A stretch of DNA of 15,015 nucleotides from CAZAQB01 sp964487155 (GCA_964487155.1 CAZAQB010000079.1:1-15015); one strand, 5' to 3'; positions 1 to 7,252 are shown, numbered from the stretch's first letter. Program-made: numbers and translations. Notes: a model not told the origin generated them from the sequence alone.

Positions 1-39
1 CGCCGAGGAGGATCCGGAGAGTCCCGAGAACCGAGAGTC

Positions 40-208
40 CTAGCAGCCTGTCGGAGTTAGGGGGTCGTAGCGAGGCGAGTGGGAAACGGAGGCGGTTTTT
101 TCGCTCATTTGAGGAGAATAGTGGGCGCTATTTGACGAAAAGGAGCGGAAAAAGAGCCCCGTTTGCCGCCGCCGCAGTAGATCATCCCTAAGTCCGACAG
201 GCTGCTAG
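40..208. mobile_element. MITE-like element with 24-bp terminal inverted repeats and CTAG flanks
   Basis: Positions 39-62 and 186-209 are inverted copies of one another over 24 bp with a single mismatch (a G/C difference in the GTCGGAGTTAGGG part of the left end). Both copies begin with CTAG, at 40-43 and 205-208. CTAG is self-complementary, so it can be read either as a 4-bp target duplication or as the outer end of the repeat. The 161 bp in between has no open frame of useful size, is locally A/T-richer than its surroundings, and contains a weaker internal dyad. This is the layout of a non-autonomous miniature transposable element. Such elements are mobilised by a transposase encoded elsewhere, and none is visible here. 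I do not assign an IS family: a CTAG/YTAR duplication would fit the IS5 group, but the ends were not compared with a database. Confidence 0.72.
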
Positions 209-274
209 GCGGCCTTCGGACTAGCTTGCGACCTGAGCGTTACCCATGAGTCGGCTGGCGTCGCAGCGAGGCGC

Positions 275-362
275 GTAGGTCGGTTGCTCCTGGCAACCGA
301 CAGGCGGCCGCGCAATAGCCACGGTGGGCGGCGATGTCGGCTGCCGTGAGCAGCCGACCTAC
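275..362. repeat. REP-type double hairpin (BIME), family 1
   Basis: Two perfect 9-bp stems with 5-nt loops lie 34 bp apart. Hairpin one is 279-301 (GTCGGTTGC, loop TCCTG, GCAACCGAC). Hairpin two is 336-358 (GTCGGCTGC, loop CGTGA, GCAGCCGAC). The first is preceded by GTAG and the second is followed by CTAC, so the two units face each other. The outer 15 bp (275-289 and 348-362) are inverted copies with one mismatch. A 5' GTAG head followed by a palindrome, arranged as an inverted pair, is the signature of REP/BIME elements mobilised by RAYT transposases. No RAYT gene is in the window. Apart from this pair, the non-coding stretch 209-460 shows nothing I can name. Confidence 0.7.
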
Positions 363-460
363 CGGGCGGTTCACCGGCCGGGCGGAGCGCCGGAGGATCT
401 CCTCAGCGAGGTTGTGTGACAAGGTCAGGCTCGCGACGAAGCACCGAATCCGACCGGCTG

Positions 461-1138
461 TTAGGCGCCGTGTTCCGACCCCACCAGCCCCATGCGGGTT
501 GCGGCGAGAACCGCCTCGGTGCGGTTGGCGGCGTTCAGCTTTCCCAGAATCGAGCTCACGTGGTACTTGACGGTGCGCTCGCTGATGAACAGCGCCGCGG
601 CAATCTGCCGGTTGCTCTTGCCCTGGGCGACCAGCCGCAACACTTCGCATTCGCGCAGGCTGAGGTTGGCCGCCGGTGCCGCCGCTGCGCCATTGGAGCG
701 GCCGCGCCGCATGCTCTCCACCAGCTTGGTGGCGACGCAGGGCTGCAGCAGCGTGCCGCCGGCGAACACCACGCGAATCGCATTGACCAGATCGTTCAGC
801 CCCGCGCTCTTCAGCAGGTAGCCCTGAACCCCCATCTCCACCACCTGGACGATGGTCTCGGCATCGTCGTGGGCGGTATAGACGATGACCCGGGCATCGG
901 GCACCTCACGGCGCAGTACCGTCAGGCCCTCCACCGGTTCGCCGCCTTCCAGTTGCAGATCCAGCACGACGACGTCCGGCTCGGTGCCCTTCAGGCCCTC
1001 GACCATGGAGGTGACATCCCGCGCCTCGCCCACCACTTCGATGTCGGCGCAGCCCCCCAGGCCCGCCGCCACCCCCATGCGGACCACCGGGTGGTCGTCC
1101 ACCAGCAGCACACGGATCTGGGACTCTATGCCCGGCAT
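461..1138 (-). CDS. NarL/FixJ-family two-component response regulator (receiver plus LuxR HTH)
   Basis: A 225-residue DNA-binding response regulator. The receiver domain covers about residues 7-125, with the acidic pair D14-D15, phospho-acceptor D60 in a VVVLDLQL strand, T89 and K110. A short Ala/Gly linker (about 148-158) leads to a LuxR-type helix-turn-helix at about 159-218, including the TVKYHVSSIL recognition region. The start at 1138 (MPGIESQIRVLLVDD) places the receiver where the family normally has it. An upstream ATG at 1246 would add 36 Gly/Ala-rich residues unlike a receiver and was not preferred. No sensor kinase is visible beside it, so it is an orphan within this window. It should activate or repress transcription once phosphorylated by an unknown kinase; the target genes are unknown. 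Its stop codon is 250 bp from the MITE. Confidence 0.9.
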   Translation of the reverse strand: MPGIESQIRVLLVDDHPVVRMGVAAGLGGCADIEVVGEARDVTSMVEGLKGTEPDVVVLDLQLEGGEPVEGLTVLRREVPDARVIVYTAHDDAETIVQVVEMGVQGYLLKSAGLNDLVNAIRVVFAGGTLLQPCVATKLVESMRRGRSNGAAAAPAANLSLRECEVLRLVAQGKSNRQIAAALFISERTVKYHVSSILGKLNAANRTEAVLAATRMGLVGSEHGA

Positions 1139-1558
1139 TCCAGAGCTGATCCCCGCCCTCGCCGCGGCGCCCAGTGCCCCCCCGGCGGCGCCACTGCCCG
1201 CGCTGCGGGTCGACTGCGCGCCGAACTCTCTATCGTTAACGACCATTTGAATGCCATCCCCGTCACTGGAGCCCCGTCGGCGTTCTTATGGATTGAAGAC
1301 TATGATGCCGTCGTCTGATTCGCAATCCGTACTGCACGAACTGGGAAGCGCATACCAGCCTAGCCTCGCGGACGGCGCTGGTCCTTGACCTGTATCCAAT
1401 CTCGTGTCCACACGCGCCGCCCATGGACAGCCGAGGGCAGTTCGGGCTATGGTTCCGCTCCTGCTGGCGGGTTCAGACGGACGGGCTGCACCCCAGCCAA
1501 CAGCCCAGGCTAGCTTGTGGTACTACCCGGCGTATTCTAGCCGCATCCCACCGACCAC
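1139..1558. other. Intergenic region upstream of the response regulator and tRNA-Arg
   Basis: About 420 bp without a convincing gene. It must hold the leader of the minus-strand response regulator and the promoter of the plus-strand tRNA. A TATTCT hexamer at 1533-1538 lies 21 bp before the tRNA and is a plausible -10 box, but no good -35 sits at a 16-18 bp distance. I therefore do not call a promoter with confidence. Part of this stretch (1139-1246) could be coding if the response regulator starts at its upstream ATG. Confidence 0.4.
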
Positions 1559-1635
<77 letters not shown>

Positions 1636-1692
1636 ATTACCCCACCGAAGTCCGGGGCGTCTGGACGCCTCCTGCCGAAGACGAAGCCCCAG

Positions 1693-1709
1693 GGATTCGA
1701 ACCTCTGAC
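1693..1709 (-). repeat. Inverted fragment of a tRNA T-arm
   Basis: On the minus strand these 17 bases match GTCAGAGGTTCGAATCC of the tRNA-Arg variable/T-arm exactly, but in the opposite orientation and without the rest of a cloverleaf. A partial tRNA 3' portion near an intact tRNA gene can be a relic of integration or of a decayed tRNA copy. The inverted orientation argues against a simple attR site. It lies in a 270-bp gene-free stretch between the tRNA and the BCCT terminator. Confidence 0.6.
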
Positions 1710-1821
1710 AGACAGATTCCGCTTCGGGTCGAGCCCGGGATTGCCTGTCCGGGCTGTACTGGGTACCAATTACTGAGTACGTGAGAGGCCTTGCCATTGC
1801 GTGGCGGGCCCCCATGCTGGC

Positions 1822-1877
1822 TCAGTCCTCAGTCCTCAGTCCTCAGTCCTCAGTCCTCAGTCCTCAGTCCTCAGTCC
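1822..1877. repeat. Tandem heptanucleotide repeat, 8 x TCAGTCC
   Basis: Eight uninterrupted, identical copies of the 7-mer TCAGTCC run from 1822 to 1877. The tract is non-coding, beyond the terminator of the BCCT gene and downstream of the tRNA. A perfect heptamer array is prone to slipped-strand copy-number change. With no gene reading through it and no promoter element recognisable inside, any regulatory effect is unproven; it may simply be a hypervariable locus. Confidence 0.93.
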
Positions 1878-1905
1878 CCACTGTCTCTCCCATCTCCGGC
1901 GCCCG

Positions 1906-1932
1906 AAAAAGTCGGGGGCCCGCAGGCCCCCG
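1906..1932 (-). terminator. Rho-independent terminator of the usp-BCCT unit
   Basis: An 8-bp perfect G/C stem (1913-1920 CGGGGGCC with 1925-1932 GGCCCCCG, loop CGCA) lies 26 bp past the BCCT stop codon. On the minus strand the stem is followed at once by ACTTTTT (the A run at 1906-1910 on the plus strand), which supplies the U tract. Position, stem and U tract all agree with termination of the minus-strand transcript. Confidence 0.88.
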
Positions 1933-1958
1933 GTTGAAACGGCAATGTCCCCAAAGGC

Positions 1959-3596
1959 CTACTTGGCCCTTGGCTCGTCCATGAGTCCCTTGACCAGGGC
2001 CACGCAGGCCACCAGCAGCACCGCGGCGAACGGCAGGCCGGTGGACACGGCCGCCGCCTGCAGGGCGCCGAGACCGCCGCCCAGCAGCAGGGCGATGGCG
2101 ACCAGACCCTCGAAAATGGCCCAGAACATGCGCTGGGGTACCGGGGCGTCCACCTTGCCGCCGGCGGTGATGGTGTCGATCACCAGCGAGCCCGAGTCCG
2201 ATGAGGTGACGAAGAACACGATCACCAGCACGATGCCCACGAACGAGGTGATGGACGCGAGGGGTAGCTGCTCGAGCATGATGAACAGCTTCAGTTCCAG
2301 AGAGGCCTCCGTAATGGCCGACACGCCAGTGGTGACGAAGCTGACGGCGGTGCCGCCGAAGGAGGTCATCCAGAACACGGATACCAGCGAAGGGATCAGC
2401 AGCACGCAGAGGATGAACTCACGCACCGTGCGGCCACGGCTCACCCGGGCGATGAACATCCCCACGAAGGGTGACCAGGAGATCCACCAGGCCCAGTAGA
2501 AGCTGGTCCACCCCTGGCTGAAGTTGGTGTCCTCCCGGCCGAAGGGGTTGGACAGGGCCGGCAGGTGCTCCACGTAGCTCACCATGTTGCCGAAAAAGCC
2601 GGTGAGTATGGCAACGGTGGGCCCCAGAATCACGATGAACAGCAGCAGCAGCGCGGCGAGCACCATGTTGATCTCGGACAGGCGCTTGACGCCGGCGTCC
2701 AGTCCGGCCCACACCGACACCAGCGCCACGCCGGTGATGGCGAGGATCAGCACCACCTTGGAGACGTCGTTCACCGGCATGCCGAAGATGTGATTCAGCC
2801 CGGCTGCGGCCTGCTCTGCGCCGTAGCCGAGCGAGGTGGCCAGGCCGAACAGTGTGGCGAACACCGCCACGATGTCGATGATGTGGCCGGTCCAGCCCCA
2901 AACCCGGTCGCCGAACAGCGGGTAGAACACCGAGCGAATGGACAGCGGCAGGCCCTTGTTGTAGGCGAACAGGGCCAGGGCCAGGGCCACCACCGCATAG
3001 ATCGCCCAGGGGTGCAGGCCCCAGTGGAAGATGGTGGCCGCCATGCCCAGGCGCCGGGCCTCGAGCTCATTGCCGGCGGCACCCGCCAGCGGCGCCCAGC
3101 TGTCCGGCGAGCCGGCGCCCTCCGCCACCGACGATGAGTAGTGGGAAATGGGCTCGGAGACACCGAAGAACATCAGGCCGATGCCCATGCCGGCGGCGAA
3201 TAGCATGGCGAACCAGCCCAGGTAGGAGTACTCGGGCACTGCCTTGGTGCCGCCGATGCGCACCCGCCCGAGAGGGGAGACCATGATTCCCAGGGCGACC
3301 AGCACGAAGATGTTGGCGGCGGACAGGAAGAACCAGTCGAAGGTGGAGGTCACCGCCGGGCGCAGCCAGCCGAACACATCGCCGGCGGTTTCCGTGAAGA
3401 TCAGCGCGAATGCCACGAAGGCGATCACTACCGCACCGGAGATGGCGAACACCGGGTTATGGATATCTACCGGTATCGAACCGATCTTGAACTCGACGTT
3501 GTCCTGCCCGACGACGTAATCGGTGTCGACGACCGCCGCCTCCCCATCCGGGGTCAGCAGGTCGGATGGGTCCTTGCCGGGATCCGATTCAGCCAT
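1959..3596 (-). CDS. BCCT-family betaine/choline/carnitine transporter
   Basis: A 545-residue polytopic inner-membrane protein of the betaine/choline/carnitine transporter family, which imports trimethylammonium compatible solutes with Na+ or H+. The glycine stretch GMGIG at 136-140 in the segment AAGMGIGLMFFGVSEP matches the unwound substrate/ion-coupling helix of the family. The signature WAWWISWSPFVG at 368-379 supplies the tryptophan-rich substrate box, followed by an arginine-rich loop (RVSRGRTVREF). About twelve hydrophobic segments are visible from residue 48 onward. The start has an ideal ribosome-binding site (AAGGAGG, 4 nt before ATG). The C-terminus stops soon after the last helix (DEPRAK), so it lacks the long charged tail that senses osmotic stress in BetP; regulation may come from elsewhere. 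It lies 67 bp behind a universal stress protein and ends in a clear terminator. The exact substrate cannot be read from sequence alone. Confidence 0.95.
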   Translation of the reverse strand: MAESDPGKDPSDLLTPDGEAAVVDTDYVVGQDNVEFKIGSIPVDIHNPVFAISGAVVIAFVAFALIFTETAGDVFGWLRPAVTSTFDWFFLSAANIFVLVALGIMVSPLGRVRIGGTKAVPEYSYLGWFAMLFAAGMGIGLMFFGVSEPISHYSSSVAEGAGSPDSWAPLAGAAGNELEARRLGMAATIFHWGLHPWAIYAVVALALALFAYNKGLPLSIRSVFYPLFGDRVWGWTGHIIDIVAVFATLFGLATSLGYGAEQAAAGLNHIFGMPVNDVSKVVLILAITGVALVSVWAGLDAGVKRLSEINMVLAALLLLFIVILGPTVAILTGFFGNMVSYVEHLPALSNPFGREDTNFSQGWTSFYWAWWISWSPFVGMFIARVSRGRTVREFILCVLLIPSLVSVFWMTSFGGTAVSFVTTGVSAITEASLELKLFIMLEQLPLASITSFVGIVLVIVFFVTSSDSGSLVIDTITAGGKVDAPVPQRMFWAIFEGLVAIALLLGGGLGALQAAAVSTGLPFAAVLLVACVALVKGLMDEPRAK

Positions 3597-3663
3597 GGAG
3601 CCTCCTTAGTTCAAGGTTTTTGGTGGATCAACGGGGCGTGTAGTCACCCCCGGCGAGCGCTTC

Positions 3664-4080
3664 CTAGCGAATCACGAAAACCGACACCCGGGCGTGGGAT
3701 GCCACGGTACCGGCGTTGGACGAGAAGATATGGTCCGGAAAGTCTGGGATATGCGAGGCCATGACCACCAGGTCCGAGCCCGTCTCGTCTATGGCCGCGA
3801 GCAGCTTATCGTCCAGATCCGCCGCCGGATCGTGACTCGTGTAGAAGGCGGCGGCGGTCTCGCCGAGACCATACTTGCGGGCCTGCTGGTCTGCAAACTC
3901 CTCCAGCTTGCGGGCGTGCTGCTCGGGCGTGTGGGCGATCTCATTGGGGGTGGTGGCCGCCACGGCGACGTAGGTCACCGGGATCCCGTAATGCTTGGAG
4001 AGGTCGGCGGCGCTTTCCAGGGCCTTTTCCAGGCGTTCGACGTGGACCAGGTCCACCGGCACCATGATGCGCTGGTACAT
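3664..4080 (-). CDS. Universal stress protein, UspA superfamily (UspF/TeaD-like)
   Basis: A 138-residue single-domain cytoplasmic protein. It opens with YQRIMVPVDLVH, the first strand of the Usp fold with its conserved Asp. It closes with DLVVMASHIPDF, then SSNAGTVASHARVSVFVIR, the C-terminal nucleotide-binding region as seen in UspF-like proteins. The usual GSNA is SSNA here, a change at the phosphate-binding glycine worth noting. The start at 4080 was chosen over an ATG 12 codons upstream because the Usp fold starts directly there and AAGGGAG lies 9 nt before it. It is co-directional with, and 67 bp upstream of, the BCCT transporter, so the two are probably co-transcribed. In Halomonas the Usp TeaD modulates the ectoine transporter TeaABC; a similar role for this protein on the BCCT carrier is inference. 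Confidence 0.88.
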   Translation of the reverse strand: MYQRIMVPVDLVHVERLEKALESAADLSKHYGIPVTYVAVAATTPNEIAHTPEQHARKLEEFADQQARKYGLGETAAAFYTSHDPAADLDDKLLAAIDETGSDLVVMASHIPDFPDHIFSSNAGTVASHARVSVFVIR

Positions 4081-4246
4081 GCGATTCTCTCCCTTGCTGA
4101 TGCTTGAATACCCCACGATAGACCAAGGGTAGACCAGCCGACAGGGAGGCGGCGAACCTGAGGGCGCCGCGGGTAGAGAGCCGCAGCGGTGCCCGGGTCA
4201 GTCGTTGTTGGCGTCGGGCGGTGACGGCGGGCCCGGGACCGGCTGC

Positions 4247-5053
4247 TCAGGCCACCAGTTCCAGACCGTCCGGAAGTTGCACTTCCATGGTGATGGGCAG
4301 GTGGTCGGAGAGGGGATGGTCCACCACCTGGGCGCCGGTCACCCGCAGTGAGCGCGAGACCAATATGTGGTCGATGTTGCGCTCCGGCCGCCAGCTGGGG
4401 AAGGTATGGAGGTCGTGGATCGGCTCGCGCAGGTCGGTCAGCCGCCGCAGCACGTCGAACTCCGGGCTGCGCGACGGGCAGTTCATGTCGCCCATCAGGA
4501 CGACGTGGCGCCAGCGGGACACCAGGGCGGCGATGTACTCGAGCTGGCGTACCCTCGCCACGGTGCCCAGGGCCAGGTGTACGAGCACCACGTGCAGGCT
4601 CTCGCCGGGGCCGCCGAAGCGCGCCACCAGGGCGCCCCGGCCGGGGATCATTCCCGGCAGCTTGTGATTGCGCACTTCCAGGGGCCGCAGCCGGCTCAGC
4701 AGGCCGTTGCTGTGCCGGGCCAGGCGGCCGATGCGCCGGTTGGTCTGGAAGTGCCAGTAGGGAAACCCCCCCCGCTGGGCCAGGTAGGCCGCCTGGTTGA
4801 CGAAGCCGCTGCGCAGGCTGCCGGCGTCAATCTCCTGCAGTCCGACGATGTCGAAGTCGGTGATCACCTGGCCGATGCGGTCCAGGTTGCCCTGGCGGGT
4901 ATTGCTGGGCAGCACGTGGCGCCAGGCGCCGGTGAGGTAGTGGTGGAAGTACCGGGTCTCGATGCCGGTCTGGATGTTGTAGCTCATCAGCCGCAACAGC
5001 CGTGGGCCGGAACCGGTCCACGGCGCGTGCTGGGGATGAAGAGCGGGATCCAA
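4247..5053 (-). CDS. Endonuclease/exonuclease/phosphatase (EEP) family hydrolase
   Basis: A 268-residue metal-dependent phosphoesterase-fold protein with the full set of family motifs in order: SYN at 24-26 (N26), LQEID at 72-76 (catalytic metal ligand E74), HLALG at 159-163 (H159), GDMN at 188-191 (D189, N191), NIDHI at 226-230 and SDHLP at 249-253 (D250, H251). No signal peptide is apparent. The start is a TTG at 5053. An ATG at 4987 exists, but starting there would remove the LLRL residues of the first core strand before SYN. It lies 21 bp after dsbA on the same strand, in a position conserved in Pseudomonas-like genomes (c4, dsbA, EEP). The substrate (nucleic acid, phospholipid or phosphoinositide-like) cannot be told from these motifs. 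The 166 bp that follow (4081-4246) hold no gene and no clear terminator. Confidence 0.87.
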   Translation of the reverse strand: MDPALHPQHAPWTGSGPRLLRLMSYNIQTGIETRYFHHYLTGAWRHVLPSNTRQGNLDRIGQVITDFDIVGLQEIDAGSLRSGFVNQAAYLAQRGGFPYWHFQTNRRIGRLARHSNGLLSRLRPLEVRNHKLPGMIPGRGALVARFGGPGESLHVVLVHLALGTVARVRQLEYIAALVSRWRHVVLMGDMNCPSRSPEFDVLRRLTDLREPIHDLHTFPSWRPERNIDHILVSRSLRVTGAQVVDHPLSDHLPITMEVQLPDGLELVA

Positions 5054-5074
5054 TGCCGGGGTTCGGGCGGCCCC

Positions 5075-5692
5075 TCAGCCCCCGGCCGAGCGCCGCACCA
5101 GCTGGGATGCGATCTCGAGCATGCGCTCCTGGGTGCCGGTCAGGGAGGGGTCCATCACGTAGCGGCCAGCCACCGCCACCGACGGCGTGCTGCGTACGCC
5201 GTAGTCCCGCACCATCTTCTCGGCCTGCCGGACCTTCACGTCCACCGCGAAGGAGTTGAACGCCTCGCGCACCTTGTCCGCCTCGTGGCCATGCTCGGCG
5301 AAGAACGCGACCAGCTCATCGGTGTTGCGAAAGCGCCGGTTCTGCAGGTGGTAGGCCTCGAAGATGGCCTCGTGCATCTCGTCCACGCTGCCCGTCAACT
5401 CCGCCACGTAGAACGCCTTGGCCAGATGCCGCCACTGTTCCCGCCCGAAGGTCACCGGCACGCGGCGCACCGACACCTCGGCCCCGGCCTGCTCGGTCCA
5501 GCGCTCTATCATGGGCATGAAGTCGAAACAGTGGGGGCAGCCGTAGGAGAAGAATTCGGTGACCTGCACGCCGTCTTCGGCGGCTACCGGCTGGGGCCGG
5601 TCCAGCACCCGGTAGTCGGAACCCGGCTGGTACTGGGCGGCTGCCGGCAGGGCCAGCCAGAAAATCAGAGCGAGGGCTGCCGCAATTCGCAT
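5075..5692 (-). CDS. dsbA: Periplasmic thiol:disulfide interchange protein DsbA
   Basis: A 205-residue precursor that introduces disulfide bonds into exported proteins and is re-oxidised by DsbB. An N-terminal signal peptide (MRIAAALALIFWLALPAAA) precedes the thioredoxin fold. The active site is the classical DsbA CPHC (C52-C55) in the context FFSYGCPHC, and the cis-proline is in TPS at 169-171. Length matches the family. I use the ATG at 5692, which has GAGGAG 9 nt upstream and begins exactly at the signal peptide; the frame stays open for 45 more codons upstream, but that extension is not signal-like. It follows the cytochrome c4 gene by 145 bp, with a hairpin in between. In this window it would serve the many exported Cys-containing and heme c proteins. 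Confidence 0.95.
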   Translation of the reverse strand: MRIAAALALIFWLALPAAAQYQPGSDYRVLDRPQPVAAEDGVQVTEFFSYGCPHCFDFMPMIERWTEQAGAEVSVRRVPVTFGREQWRHLAKAFYVAELTGSVDEMHEAIFEAYHLQNRRFRNTDELVAFFAEHGHEADKVREAFNSFAVDVKVRQAEKMVRDYGVRSTPSVAVAGRYVMDPSLTGTQERMLEIASQLVRRSAGG

Positions 5693-5793
5693 GAAGAAGG
5701 TCTCCTCGTGGATGAAGGGGGCAGCGTGCCCCTGACGGGGGAACTGATCAACTGCTCGCCGCAGCGGGGGATTGACCAGCGCTCCCACAAACG

Positions 5794-5815
5794 AAAGGCG
5801 GCCGTAGCCGCCTTT
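5794..5815 (-). terminator. Hairpin between cytochrome c4 and dsbA
   Basis: A perfect 9-bp stem (AAAGGCGGC 5794-5802, loop CGTA, GCCGCCTTT 5807-5815) starts 22 bp beyond the cytochrome c4 stop. The stem carries three A-T pairs at its base and on the minus strand is followed by CGTTTG, so the U tract is weak. It is probably a partial terminator or attenuator giving more c4 than dsbA transcript, or it may protect the c4 mRNA 3' end. Confidence 0.62.
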
Positions 5816-5837
5816 GTATGACCGCACTGTCGCGGTG

Positions 5838-6473
5838 CTAGTTCGCGCCGGCGGGCGCCGCGCTCAGGCCGTGCACATAGGACGACACCGCCTCGATTTC
5901 CGCGTCCGACATGCGCTCGGCGATCTGGGTCATGACCTGGGCCGCCGCATAGCCTGCGCGCTCCCCGGAGCGGTAGGCCTTGAGCGTGGCCGCCACGTAC
6001 TGGCCGTTCTGTCCGCCCAGCCGCGGGTAGCCCGCCACGGGGTTGCCGGCGCCGGCCGGGCCGTGGCAGGCGGCGCAGGCCGGCAGGTTGTTGGCCGGGT
6101 CGCCGCCCATATAGATCTGCTGACCCTGATCCACCAGCTTGGGGTCGGCTTCCCCGAGCTTCAGTTCCTGCCGGGCATAGTAGGCGGCCAGATCCTGCAT
6201 GTCCTGACCGCTCAGGTTCGCCACCTGGCCCGCCATGATGGCGTTCGCGCGCTCGCCACTCTTGAACAGCTGCAGCTGCTGGTGCAGGTAGCTCTCGTGC
6301 TGGGCTGCCAGGTCCGGCCAGATCGGATTGACGGCGTTGCCGTCGGCGCCGTGGCAGCCCGCGCAGACCCCGGCTTTCTGCTGGCCGGCGGAAGGATTAC
6401 CGGCGGCATGGGCGGCGGTCGAGGCCAGGGCCAGCAGGCCGGCGGCGAGAATCAGGGGCAGGCGGTGGCTCAT
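5838..6473 (-). CDS. Diheme cytochrome c4
   Basis: A 211-residue periplasmic electron carrier made of two similar cytochrome c domains. A signal peptide ends at AHA (residues 21-23). Heme sites are CAGCH at 37-41 and CAACH at 133-137. The likely axial methionines are M80 (AIMAGQVANLS) and M181 (QVMTQIAERMSD), both in the expected family contexts. Length is normal for c4 (about 190 mature residues). The ATG has AAGGAG 7 nt upstream and lies about 50 nt after a strong promoter. Cytochrome c4 typically carries electrons to terminal oxidases such as the cbb3 type. The gene is the first of a c4-dsbA-EEP series, divergent from engB, which is the Pseudomonas-type order. Confidence 0.95.
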   Translation of the reverse strand: MSHRLPLILAAGLLALASTAAHAAGNPSAGQQKAGVCAGCHGADGNAVNPIWPDLAAQHESYLHQQLQLFKSGERANAIMAGQVANLSGQDMQDLAAYYARQELKLGEADPKLVDQGQQIYMGGDPANNLPACAACHGPAGAGNPVAGYPRLGGQNGQYVAATLKAYRSGERAGYAAAQVMTQIAERMSDAEIEAVSSYVHGLSAAPAGAN

Positions 6474-6530
6474 GCGGGGACTCCTTACACCGGGGATGGC
6501 CGCTTGCCGGGCGCGGCTTGGCCGGCCGAA

Positions 6531-6559
6531 TTTATACCAGCAGGCCCCGGGGCGGTCAA
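6531..6559 (-). promoter_or_regulatory. Sigma70 promoter for cytochrome c4 (and dsbA-EEP)
   Basis: On the minus strand TTGACC (plus coordinates 6554-6559) and TATAAA (6531-6536) are separated by exactly 17 bp. Each box differs from consensus at one position. Transcription would start near 6524, leaving a leader of about 50 nt before the cytochrome c4 ATG with its AAGGAG site. This is the best sigma70 match noticed in the window. Confidence 0.78.
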
Positions 6560-6646
6560 TTTGGCGCCCTGGCGAGGGGGCCGTCGCTGGCCGTCGGGGC
6601 AGGGGTCTGCGACACTCCCGGCAGCCTGCCTGCCGGAGTGCGCTTC

Positions 6647-7252
6647 TTGAATCCCTTGTACCGCCGGGCCCACTTCCTGCTGAGCGCGCCGGATTCCCGC
6701 CAGCTGCCCCCGGACACCGGGCGCGAGGTGGCTTTCGCGGGGCGCTCCAACTCCGGCAAGTCCAGCGCGCTGAATGCCATTACCGGGCAGGGCTCCCTGG
6801 CGCGGACCAGCAAGACGCCGGGCCGCACCCAGGCCATCAATGTCTTTCCCCTGGACGACGAACTGCGCCTGGTGGACCTGCCGGGGTATGGCTACGCCAA
6901 GGTGCCGGAGTCGGTTCGGGAGCACTGGCGCCGGGCGCTGCCTCGCTACCTGGAAACGCGGCGCTCGCTGCGTGGGCTGATGCTGGTGATGGACGTGCGC
7001 CACCCGCTGACCGAATTCGACCGCCAGATGCTGGCCTGGTGCGGCGCCGCCGGCCTGCCGGTCCACGTGCTGCTCACCAAGTCGGACAAGCTGGGCCGGG
7101 GCCGCGGCCTCGACGCCCTGCGCTCCACCCGCGCCGCGCTAGAGGCGCAGTTCCCGGGCGCCAGCGCCCAGCTGTTCTCGGCGACTAAGGCGATGGGAAT
7201 CGACGAGGCCCACGCCCGGCTGGACGAGTGGCTCGGAGTTGGGGCCGGTTGA
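6647..7252 (+). CDS. engB: Ribosome biogenesis GTP-binding protein EngB (YsxC/YihA)
   Basis: A 201-residue TrmE/Era-class GTPase that acts in late assembly of the 50S subunit. The motifs are complete: G1 GRSNSGKS (32-39), a G2-region threonine in ARTSKTPGRTQ (52-62), G3 DLPGYG (77-82), G4 TKSD (144-147) and G5 SAT (178-180). The N-terminus NPLYRRAHFLLSAPD aligns in style with E. coli YihA (210 aa). The start codon is unusual. I choose TTG at 6647 because GGAG at 6635-6638 lies 8 nt before it; a GTG at 6638 would overlap that site, and a TTG at 6518 would add 43 residues foreign to the family. It is transcribed away from cytochrome c4. A REP array begins 70 bp past the stop codon. Confidence 0.93.
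   Translation: MNPLYRRAHFLLSAPDSRQLPPDTGREVAFAGRSNSGKSSALNAITGQGSLARTSKTPGRTQAINVFPLDDELRLVDLPGYGYAKVPESVREHWRRALPRYLETRRSLRGLMLVMDVRHPLTEFDRQMLAWCGAAGLPVHVLLTKSDKLGRGRGLDALRSTRAALEAQFPGASAQLFSATKAMGIDEAHARLDEWLGVGAG

Noticed and set aside
460..466. GTTAGGC resembling an integron attC core site
   Set aside because: No matching inverse core (RYYYAAC) or attC-length dyad is found at a suitable distance, no integrase is present, and the motif overlaps the stop codon of the response regulator.
1139..1246. 36-residue N-terminal extension of the response regulator
   Set aside because: Gly/Ala-rich and not receiver-like; the start at 1138 gives normal family geometry. It is kept as an alternative only.
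4367..5821. Plus-strand open frame of about 480 codons across the EEP and dsbA genes
   Set aside because: It is antisense to two well-supported genes and has no recognisable motif; codon bias in GC-rich DNA explains it.
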